In this document: positions 1 to 5,448 of the stretch, piece by piece
Layout: each line of letters begins with the position of its first letter
Numbering within the stretch: position 1 is the first letter of the stretch
Assembly: GCA_013697225.1 (NCBI GenBank)
Contig: JACCXG010000236.1
Location: 1-5,448 of the forward strand
Source of the DNA: Acidobacteriota bacterium
GTDB lineage: Bacteria; Acidobacteriota; Vicinamibacteria; Vicinamibacterales; 2-12-FULL-66-21
Direction: 5' to 3'
DNA length: 5,448 bases
Translations under genes and position numbers: made by a program
Notes under the pieces: model-generated
The model's database searches: none
What the model saw: only the letters and a program-made list of their open reading frames with translations
What the model was told of the DNA's origin: nothing

Positions 1-2
1 GG

Positions 3-47
3 ACAAACGGCGGCAGGCAGTGGCAGGTGAACGGCACGTGGACGTGA
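3..47 (+). CDS. C-terminal tail of an upstream gene (5' partial, putative)
   Basis: Reading from base 3, 14 sense codons (TNGGRQWQVNGTWT) end at TGA 45-47. Thirteen of the 14 codons end in G or C, matching the third-position bias of the genes downstream. The other frame that could hold an upstream tail stops at TGA 28-30 and has weaker bias. The peptide is polar with three Trp/Val-type hydrophobic positions, as in a closing beta strand, but is too short to assign to a family. If real, its gene lies 56 bases upstream of the receptor start on the same strand and could share its transcript. The call rests only on codon bias and an in-frame stop, so it is tentative. Confidence 0.3.
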   Translation, partial: TNGGRQWQVNGTWT

Positions 48-55
48 ATCGCGAG

Positions 56-71
56 CCCCTCCCGCGAGGGG
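56..71 (+). other. GC-rich hairpin in the spacer upstream of the receptor gene
   Basis: CCCCTC (56-61) pairs perfectly with GAGGGG (66-71) around a 4-base loop, CCGC. It begins nine bases after the putative upstream stop codon and lies 32 bases before the receptor ATG. No T-run follows, so it is not a canonical intrinsic terminator. It could be an mRNA 3'-end structure of the upstream gene or a leader structure of the receptor gene. Such stems also arise by chance in DNA this GC-rich. Confidence 0.35.
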
Positions 72-94
72 GAAGGTTCGCTCCGCCGGGAGGC

Positions 95-98
95 GAGG
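95..98 (+). promoter_or_regulatory. Ribosome binding site of the receptor gene
   Basis: GAGG, inside the purine-rich stretch GGGAGGCGAGGGA (88-100), stands five bases before ATG 104. This spacing, and the signal peptide that begins at that ATG, decide the start against the upstream in-frame GTG at 20. The GTG would add 28 polar residues ahead of the signal sequence. No convincing -35/-10 promoter pair is visible in bases 1-103. Confidence 0.65.
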
Positions 99-103
99 GA
101 AAC

Positions 104-3100
104 ATGACGAGAAGAGCATGTCAGACATTTTTAATCGCCGCATTTCTGCTGTGCGGCAATCTCGCGCACGCGCAGGTGGCCCGGTCGCAGTTCAACGGCA
201 CGATCAAGGATTCGGCTGGCGGTGTACTCGTCGGCGCCAGTGTGACCGCGACGAACGTGGAAACCAACGTCGCATCAACTACGACGACGACGGATGCCGG
301 CGTTTACGTCATTCCCTACCTGGCCAACGGCATCTATCAGGTACGTGTCGAAGCGCCAGGGTTCCGCCCGTCGGAGGCCAACGCGGTCACGCTTCGCGCC
401 GCACAGACGCTGACGCTCGACTTCAGGCTCGAGGTCGACGCCATCGCGGAGGCGCTGACGGTCACGGCGCCGGTCATCGAGACCGGCACTGCGGAGATTG
501 GCCGGTACGTCTCGAACAAGGAGTACCAGACATGGCCGGTGCCAGTGTCGGACGGCCAGCGGCAGATCCAGCAGTTCGTCTTCTCGAGCCTGCCCGGCAG
601 CACCGGGAACAGTTTCGAAGGTTCAATCAACGGCGGGCGCAACTACTCGCACGAGATCCTGATCGAAGGCATCCCGCTCGGCCGCAACCTGCAGGGGGGC
701 AGCAACAACGAGATGTCACCCCCCACCGAGGCGGTCGAGGAGTTCAAGCTCCAGACCGGCACCCTTGGCGCCGAGTACGGCGGGGGCCAGACAGCCGTCG
801 CGAACTTCGTCGTCAAGTCTGGTACCAACGAATTCCGCGGCTCCGGCGCGATCTACGTGCAGGACTCCGCGATGGACGCCCGCCCCTTCGTCGCGAAGGC
901 GCTTGGCCAGAACCCTCCGGCGCGCGAGCTGCAGAACTGGGCCCTCGCCCTTGGGGGGCCGGTCATGCTGCCGAAGCTGTACAACGGCAAGGGGCGCAGC
1001 TTCTTCTTTGCGACCTACGAGACAACGCACGCCGAAGAGCAGACCTCCACGGCCTTCCGCACGCTGCCCACCCGTGAGTTCCAGAGCGGCGATTTCTCCC
1101 GGCTGTTCGACCCCGCCTACACCGGCGATGCGCGGTCGGGAACGATCGTCGGCACCGACCCGCTCGGACGCCCAATCCGGTTTGGCCAGATCTACGACCC
1201 GCGCAGTACGCGCACCGTTGACGGCCGTCTCGTGCGGGAGCCGTTCCAGAACAATGTCATCCCGCGCGAAGTCTGGGACACCGTCGCGCGAAACACGATC
1301 GAGATGGGCCTGTGGGACGCGCCGGCACTCGCCCGTCTCCTGAACAATCAGCCGGTACTCGGCAACTGCTGCCCGATTTTCGATCAGAAGACGTTCGCCA
1401 CGAAACTGGACCAGGTGATCAGCTCGCGCCACAAGGCCTCGTTCTACTTGAACCGCGAGTGGCGGACGCGGAACAACTCGCTTGGCGGCCGGTACGGTCC
1501 GCCGCCCGGTTCCCCGACCAACCTCTATCAGCTCCAGGAAACGCCGAGCTGGATGATCCGGGCGTCGGAGAACTGGGTGATCAGCGATCGACTGCTGCAC
1601 CGGTTCGCGTTCGGCTATAACCGGTTCGAAAACGGGAACAGGAGCGTTTTCTTCAACCAGGGCTGGCCGTCGAGGATCGGGCTCGAGAACCAGCCGGACA
1701 CCACCTTCCCGCGGTTCGCCTTCGGCGGGACTGCCATCCTCGGCAATCTCGGCAACTTCGGCTCCCTCAACCGCGGCCTGAGTTACGAAGGCAGCACCAT
1801 CATCCAGGACGACCTCACCATCGTGATGGGGCGGCACAACCTCAAGACCGGCTTCGAGGGGCGCTTCTACTTCGTCGACAACGAGAACGCCGATGGCACC
1901 GCCACCTATAACTTCAACTCGGCCCAGACGAACCTGCCAGGGTTCGACCAGACGACGGGGCACGCCTACGCGAGCTTCCTGCTCGGCGCTGTCGCGACAT
2001 CGAGCCGCCCTGTGCAGGCCGTCAACACCGACTACTTTCAGCGCGACTTCGCCTTCTACGTGCAGGACGACTTCAAGGTGACGTCCCAGCTGACGCTGAA
2101 TCTCGGCCTCCGCTGGCAAATCATCCCCGGCATGTACGAGAAAAACGGCTACGTCACGAATGCGGACCTGACGCTGCCGAATGAGCTTGCAGGGGGACGG
2201 CCGGGGGCGTTGCGCTTTGCGTCCCAGGAGGGGCGGCAGACGTTCATCGACACCTACTACAAGCAGTTCCAGCCGCGTCTCGGCGCCGCCTATGCCGTGT
2301 CGCCGCGACTGGCCATCACCGGCGGCTACAGCTCGAGCAACAGGCCCGCGACGGCGTACAGCGACAACGAGGGGTTCGGCGGCCTGAATTCGGCTGGCTA
2401 CAACGCGAACATCGCGGTCAACCGTGCCACACGGCCGACGCCGAACGCACAGGATCCCGTGATGTACCTGAGCGATCCGTACCCGAGCTTCGCGGGTACG
2501 CTGCCGAACTACGACCCCACTCAGCTGAACAATCAAGGTGTCACCGTCCTCACGGGTGAAGAGGCCAGACGCGAGCAGTACCACAACTTCAACCTCATGC
2601 TCCGGCACCAGCTGCCCGCCGGCTTCTCGATGACGGCCGCCTTCATCGGCGCACAGGGGCGCCGTCTGGCGTTCGACAGCGAAATCAACCGCATCCCGTT
2701 CGAGGCGGTCTCGCAGTACGGCGATTTGCTGTTCAGCAACCTGGCGAACCAGCCGCTGCTCGGAGTGAACTCTCCGTATCCTGGCTTCGCGGGCACCCTG
2801 CAGCAGGCACTGAGGCCGTATCCGCAGTTCACGAGCGTCACGTTCCTGAACAACTTCAAGGGAAAGACCCGATACAACTCGCTGCAGACGACGCTCGAGC
2901 GTCAGTTCCGGGACGGCATCGCACTCCTCGTGGCGCACACCTGGTCGAAGACCGAAGACAACGTTCTCAGGCAGGACGGATCGGGCGACGAGTGGGCGCT
3001 CGCGGCAGGGCGGCACATTCCGCACTTCCTGAAGCTGACCTGGATATACGAGCTGCCGATCGGTCCCGGGAAGCGAGTCGATGTGGACGGGGTGATCGGC

Positions 3101-3583
3101 CAGATCCTTGGCGGCTGGACACTGACCGGCATCCACAACTACCGGAGCGGCGGCACGCTGAGTGTGTTCGACAGCCGGATGAACGGGGCGGGCTATCCGC
3201 TCCGTCCGGACCTCATCTCTGGCGTGGATCCAATCATGTACGACGGGTCGGCCGTGGATCTGACTCGTGGCACGCCCTACCTGAACCCCGCCGCGTTTGC
3301 GACGCAGCCGCTTTCGGCGCAGGGCGTTCCGTCGCGGCTTGGCACCGCGCCGGCGGTCCTGCCGGTCCGGGGTCCCGCGGTGTATAGCGAGGACTTCGGC
3401 GTGCTGAAGCGGTTCTCGGCCGGTGGCCGCAACCTGGAGTTCAGGGCTGACCTGATCAACGCCCTCAACCGCTCCGGCCTCGCCGGTCCCATCACTGACA
3501 TCTCGAATCCGAACTTCGGGCGGATCTTCGGGGTGGGCTCCGGGCCCAGGCGCATTCAGCTGTCGCTCAGGGCGTCGTTCTAG
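104..3583 (+). CDS. TonB-dependent receptor, Oar-like, with carboxypeptidase-regulatory-like N-terminal domain
   Basis: A 1159-residue outer-membrane receptor expected to move a substrate into the periplasm using energy from TonB-ExbB-ExbD; none of those energizing genes is in the window. Residues 1-23 are a Sec signal peptide (RR, hydrophobic core, AHA before Q24). Residues about 29-112 form a carboxypeptidase-regulatory-like beta sandwich (FNGTIKDSAGG at its start, then GxYxV strands). EALTVTA at 116-122 resembles a TonB box. The plug follows to about 250, with INGGRNYSHEILIEGIP (175-191) and VVKSGTNEFRG (236-246), both characteristic of this family. The rest is barrel, with repeated aromatic strands such as FAFYVQDDFKV, and it ends RIQLSLRASF with the terminal Phe expected of outer-membrane barrels. 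The length fits Oar-like receptors of Acidobacteriota and Myxococcota, and the frame is intact. The only cysteines after the signal peptide are an adjacent pair (422-423). Family assignment is secure; the substrate is unknown. It is first of three co-oriented genes. Confidence 0.93.
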   Translation: MTRRACQTFLIAAFLLCGNLAHAQVARSQFNGTIKDSAGGVLVGASVTATNVETNVASTTTTTDAGVYVIPYLANGIYQVRVEAPGFRPSEANAVTLRAAQTLTLDFRLEVDAIAEALTVTAPVIETGTAEIGRYVSNKEYQTWPVPVSDGQRQIQQFVFSSLPGSTGNSFEGSINGGRNYSHEILIEGIPLGRNLQGGSNNEMSPPTEAVEEFKLQTGTLGAEYGGGQTAVANFVVKSGTNEFRGSGAIYVQDSAMDARPFVAKALGQNPPARELQNWALALGGPVMLPKLYNGKGRSFFFATYETTHAEEQTSTAFRTLPTREFQSGDFSRLFDPAYTGDARSGTIVGTDPLGRPIRFGQIYDPRSTRTVDGRLVREPFQNNVIPREVWDTVARNTIEMGLWDAPALARLLNNQPVLGNCCPIFDQKTFATKLDQVISSRHKASFYLNREWRTRNNSLGGRYGPPPGSPTNLYQLQETPSWMIRASENWVISDRLLHRFAFGYNRFENGNRSVFFNQGWPSRIGLENQPDTTFPRFAFGGTAILGNLGNFGSLNRGLSYEGSTIIQDDLTIVMGRHNLKTGFEGRFYFVDNENADGTATYNFNSAQTNLPGFDQTTGHAYASFLLGAVATSSRPVQAVNTDYFQRDFAFYVQDDFKVTSQLTLNLGLRWQIIPGMYEKNGYVTNADLTLPNELAGGRPGALRFASQEGRQTFIDTYYKQFQPRLGAAYAVSPRLAITGGYSSSNRPATAYSDNEGFGGLNSAGYNANIAVNRATRPTPNAQDPVMYLSDPYPSFAGTLPNYDPTQLNNQGVTVLTGEEARREQYHNFNLMLRHQLPAGFSMTAAFIGAQGRRLAFDSEINRIPFEAVSQYGDLLFSNLANQPLLGVNSPYPGFAGTLQQALRPYPQFTSVTFLNNFKGKTRYNSLQTTLERQFRDGIALLVAHTWSKTEDNVLRQDGSGDEWALAAGRHIPHFLKLTWIYELPIGPGKRVDVDGVIGQILGGWTLTGIHNYRSGGTLSVFDSRMNGAGYPLRPDLISGVDPIMYDGSAVDLTRGTPYLNPAAFATQPLSAQGVPSRLGTAPAVLPVRGPAVYSEDFGVLKRFSAGGRNLEFRADLINALNRSGLAGPITDISNPNFGRIFGVGSGPRRIQLSLRASF

Positions 3584-3595
3584 TCCAGGAGGCTT

Positions 3596-3613
3596 GCCCG
3601 GGACCGTGCGGGC
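3596..3613 (+). other. Small hairpin after the receptor stop codon
   Basis: GCCCG (3596-3600) pairs with CGGGC (3609-3613) around an 8-base loop, and T3595-G3614 can add a wobble pair. A second CGGGC at 3622-3626 offers an alternative 3' arm. There is no T-run, so full termination is not indicated. A partial transcript-end or stability element between the first and second genes is possible, as is chance in GC-rich DNA. Confidence 0.25.
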
Positions 3614-3627
3614 GCTTCGTGCGGGCG
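3605..3627 (+). repeat. Short direct repeat, two 10-base copies
   Basis: CGTGCGGGCG occurs at 3605-3614 and again at 3618-3627, identical and 13 bases apart start to start, in the gap between the receptor and TPR genes. The copies could be a small local duplication or a pair of binding half-sites. No known motif is recognised. Confidence 0.4.
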
Positions 3628-3631
3628 GGTG

Positions 3632-3644
3632 ACGCGATACGCGT
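3632..3644 (+). other. Inverted repeat abutting the TPR-gene ribosome binding site
   Basis: ACGCG (3632-3636) and CGCGT (3640-3644) are perfect reverse complements around ATA. The right arm ends one base before the GGGAGG Shine-Dalgarno sequence. In RNA this would be a 5-bp stem with a minimal 3-base loop; in DNA it is a 13-bp near-palindrome that could be an operator. A role in translation or regulation is plausible from position only. Confidence 0.3.
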
Positions 3645-3650
3645 GGGAGG
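3645..3650 (+). promoter_or_regulatory. Ribosome binding site deciding the GTG start of the TPR gene
   Basis: GGGAGG stands seven bases before GTG 3658, which is ideal spacing. An in-frame TGA at 3652-3654 closes the frame just upstream, so the protein cannot start earlier. Later candidates (TTG 3661, TTG 3667, ATG 3673) would shorten the signal sequence. Confidence 0.75.
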
Positions 3651-3657
3651 CTGACCG

Positions 3658-4551
3658 GTGTTGTTCTTGTGGATGCTGCTGGCGGCCGCCGGCCCCGCTC
3701 AGGAGTGTGAGGAGTCGACGAGCCTCGCGCGCGCTGCGTACCAGGAGCGGCGCTACGAGCAGGCAGTGCTGCACTTCACGCGTGCATCCGATGCGTGCGG
3801 CGCGAGTGCATCGCTGCACCTTGCGCTCGGGCAGGCGCAGCTGCTCGCGCGCCGGCCAGCCAATGCACTGGCATCGCTGGAACGCATCGCGTCGGGGGAG
3901 CCGGAGTACGTGCCCGCGCTGAAGGTCGCCGCCAAGGCGCAGTATCTCCTCGGACGCGACTCGGAGGCGGAAGCGGCGTTGAAGCGCGCCGCCGGGCGAG
4001 CGCCACGTGACGCAGAAGTTCCGTACGATCTCGGGCGCATTTACTACCAGCAGGGCCGCCACGCCGAGGCAGCCGAATCGCTTCAGCAGGCCGTCGCGCT
4101 CGACCCGGACTTCCATAAGGCCTGGGACAACCTCGGGCTTGCACATGAGGCGCTCGGCGAGGTGGCGCTGGCACAGCAGCACTACCTGCGGGCCATCGCG
4201 CTCGTCCACAAGGATCACCCGCGCTACGACGTGGTGTACGCGAACTTGGCGGATCTGATGCTCAAGCTGGGGGAGCACGGGCGCGCCTTCGATCTGGCCG
4301 CCGAGGCGTCGGAGCGCAATCCCGACGAGCCGCGAAACCTGTTCCTGGCCGGAAAGGCGCTGGTGCAACTCGGGCGCAGCGATCTGAGCGTTCGCTGGTT
4401 CGAGCAGGCGATCAGGCTGGACCCGGATTATCCCGAGCCCCACTATCTGCTGTCCCACGCCTATCGGAAGCTCGGTCGGGTGAACGACGCCGAGAAGGCG
4501 CTGAAGAGGTTCCAGACGGCTTCGGAACGAGCGCCGAAGGTGCGGCGCTAG
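3658..4551 (+). CDS. Exported tetratricopeptide-repeat (TPR) protein
   Basis: A 297-residue protein built almost wholly of TPR helices, expected to be a protein-binding scaffold rather than an enzyme. The N-terminus (MLFLWMLLAAAGPAQ) reads as a short signal peptide with likely cleavage after GPA (residue 14). It has no Arg or Lys before the core, and the position of Cys17 does not form a lipobox. About eight helix pairs follow, at roughly 18-48, 51-80, 84-118, 119-152, 153-189, 190-224, 225-258 and 259-290. The clearest are YDLGRIYYQQGRHAEAAESL (123-142) and its continuation QQAVALDPDF, and WFEQAIRLDPDYPEPHYLLS (247-266). Only two cysteines occur, C17 and C47, either side of the first repeat; a disulfide is possible if the protein is exported. 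The gene follows the receptor by 74 bases and its stop touches the start of the FG-GAP gene, so the last two are almost certainly co-translated. By position and helical fold it could serve as a SusD-like partner of the receptor, but no sequence similarity to SusD is visible. Confidence 0.88.
   Translation: MLFLWMLLAAAGPAQECEESTSLARAAYQERRYEQAVLHFTRASDACGASASLHLALGQAQLLARRPANALASLERIASGEPEYVPALKVAAKAQYLLGRDSEAEAALKRAAGRAPRDAEVPYDLGRIYYQQGRHAEAAESLQQAVALDPDFHKAWDNLGLAHEALGEVALAQQHYLRAIALVHKDHPRYDVVYANLADLMLKLGEHGRAFDLAAEASERNPDEPRNLFLAGKALVQLGRSDLSVRWFEQAIRLDPDYPEPHYLLSHAYRKLGRVNDAEKALKRFQTASERAPKVRR
4536..4540 (+). promoter_or_regulatory. Ribosome binding site of the FG-GAP gene, inside the TPR gene
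   Basis: GAAGG lies 11 bases before ATG 4552, within the last codons of the TPR gene. The spacing is somewhat long. Initiation is probably helped by ribosomes finishing the TPR gene, because TAG (4549-4551) and ATG (4552-4554) are directly adjacent. Confidence 0.5.
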
Positions 4552-5448
4552 ATGCGGTGGCCTGTCGTCGCATGCGGGCTGATGGTGGCCGCCGCCAGTC
4601 ACGGCGTGCCGTCGGCCACGCGTCTGCAATTCACGGACGTCACAGCCGCCTCCGGCATCGGCTTCCGCCACGCGGCATCGAAGACCCCCGTCAAATTCCT
4701 GCCGGAGACAATGGGGGGCGGCGTGGCCCTCTTCGACTTTGACGGGGACGGGCGACTGGACCTGTTCTTCACGAACGGCGCGGCGATCACCGTCGATGCG
4801 GCCGCACCCCCTGACAAACGCGATTCCCGCTTCTGGAACCGCCTCTATCGAAACCTGGGGGAATGGCGGTTCGAGGATGTCACCGCGCGCGCCGGGCTTG
4901 CTGGCACGCGCTACGATGTCGGGGCCGCCGCGGCGGACTACGACAACGACGGCGATACGGACCTGCTCGTGACCGGTGTGGGCGGCCTCACCCTGTACCG
5001 CAACGACGGGAGCGGGATCTTCGAGGATGTGACCGAAAGGGCGCAGGCCGCGGTGCCGGGATGGTCTTCGAGCGCAGCCTTCCTGGATTACGACAACGAC
5101 GGCTGGCTTGATATTTACGTGGGGCGGTACCTGGAGTGGAGGTGGGACACGAATCCCCTCTGCCTGGCGTCGGACGGGACCAGCCGCGCGTACTGTCACC
5201 CCCGGCTGTTCCCGCCGGTCCCGGGCGTCCTGCTCCGCAACAACGGCAACGGCACGTTCAGCAACCTCTCCGCTTCGAGCGGCATCGGCGCGTATGCGGG
5301 AAAAGCGCTGGGGGTCGCCATTCACGACTACGACGGCGACGGCTGGACCGATCTGTTCGTCGCCAACGACTCCATGGCGCAATACCTGTTTCGGAACACC
5401 GGAAACGGCAGCTTCGCGGAAGTGGCACTCGACGCGGGTGTCGCGTAC
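4552..5448 (+). CDS. CRTAC1-type FG-GAP/VCBS repeat protein (3' partial)
   Basis: The frame is open from ATG 4552 through the window end, giving 299 residues without a stop. Residues 1-22 are a likely Sec signal peptide (MRWPVVACGLMVAAAS, cleavage near PSA). The mature start, FTDVTAASGIGFRH (27-40), followed by FLPETMGGGVALFDFDGDGR (49-68), is the signature opening of CRTAC1-family proteins. Four DxDxDG calcium-binding loops of FG-GAP blades occur at 62-70, 129-137, 179-187 and 259-267, each followed by a hydrophobic strand (for example LDLFF, TDLLV, LDIYV, TDLFV). Intervening strands carry the (L/Y)xRNxGxGxF pattern at about 99-107, 149-157, 228-236 and 280-288. C204 and C215 (the latter in YCHPRLFPP) sit between the third and fourth loops and may form a disulfide. 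Family members usually end in an ASPIC/UnbV domain, which would lie beyond the window. The expected role is an exported calcium-stabilised beta-propeller for binding protein or glycan; no catalytic function can be assigned. Confidence 0.9.
   Translation, partial: MRWPVVACGLMVAAASHGVPSATRLQFTDVTAASGIGFRHAASKTPVKFLPETMGGGVALFDFDGDGRLDLFFTNGAAITVDAAAPPDKRDSRFWNRLYRNLGEWRFEDVTARAGLAGTRYDVGAAAADYDNDGDTDLLVTGVGGLTLYRNDGSGIFEDVTERAQAAVPGWSSSAAFLDYDNDGWLDIYVGRYLEWRWDTNPLCLASDGTSRAYCHPRLFPPVPGVLLRNNGNGTFSNLSASSGIGAYAGKALGVAIHDYDGDGWTDLFVANDSMAQYLFRNTGNGSFAEVALDAGVAY

Noticed and set aside
35..40. CACGTG palindrome and neighbouring ACGTG repeat (36-46)
   Set aside because: Six-base palindromes are frequent, this one lies in the probable coding tail, and no matching bacterial operator is recognised.
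56..80. Hairpin 56-71 as an intrinsic terminator
   Set aside because: The stem is followed by GAAGGTTCG with no T-run, so it is kept only as a hairpin of unknown role.
20..103. Upstream GTG giving the receptor a 28-residue N-terminal extension
   Set aside because: The extension is polar and would bury the signal peptide; ATG 104 has a well-placed GAGG and begins a proper signal sequence.
281..292. (ACG)4 trinucleotide run encoding part of a five-Thr stretch (residues 59-63)
   Set aside because: Too short for a phase-variable tract, and length change would stay in frame; it fits a Thr-rich strand of the regulatory domain.
118..1077. 319-codon plus-strand frame overlapping the start of the receptor
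   Set aside because: Arg-rich low-complexity shadow translation; the receptor frame carries the signal peptide and family motifs.
716..3136. 806-codon open frame on the minus strand inside the receptor gene
   Set aside because: Its translation is rich in Arg, Val and Glu without any domain pattern, while the plus strand encodes a clear receptor. Strong G/C third-position bias removes stops from the opposite strand.
4552..4575. Lipobox-like VVAC at residues 5-8 of the FG-GAP protein
   Set aside because: Only seven residues precede the Cys, with no room for a signal-peptide hydrophobic core; the core continues past the Cys to about residue 15.
3580..5382. 600-codon open frame on the minus strand across the TPR and FG-GAP genes
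   Set aside because: Same composition effect. It spans two recognised plus-strand genes and the gap between them and shows no recognisable domain.

Overview
The window is GC-rich with strong G/C preference at third codon positions. It carries three complete or nearly complete genes, all on the plus strand and tightly packed. The combination is an Oar-like TonB-dependent receptor with an N-terminal carboxypeptidase-regulatory-like domain, a TPR protein, and a CRTAC1-type FG-GAP protein. This is typical of high-GC Acidobacteriota, possibly Vicinamibacteria-like. That placement is inferred from gene content; no marker gene is present.

Layout: bases 3-47 look like the last 14 codons of an upstream gene ending in TGA. 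A 56-base spacer (48-103) holds a GC-rich hairpin and a purine-rich ribosome binding site. The receptor gene runs 104-3583 (1159 aa): Sec signal peptide, beta-sandwich regulatory domain, candidate TonB box, plug and large beta-barrel ending in Phe. A 74-base gap with small hairpins and a short direct repeat leads to a GTG-started gene (3658-4551, 297 aa) for an exported, all-helical TPR protein. Its stop codon directly abuts the ATG of the third gene (4552 to beyond the window end, 299 codons visible). That gene encodes an exported beta-propeller-type protein with four DxDxDG calcium-binding loops.

The three products would sit at the outer membrane and in the periplasm or on the surface. The order of TonB receptor, helical TPR protein and secreted FG-GAP protein resembles the SusC/SusD-plus-accessory layout of Bacteroidota uptake loci. 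The most interesting reading is therefore a candidate outer-membrane capture and uptake unit for an unknown substrate. This is inference: every family is known, the substrate cannot be read from the sequence, and no enzyme, regulator, mobile element, RNA gene or CRISPR array is visible.
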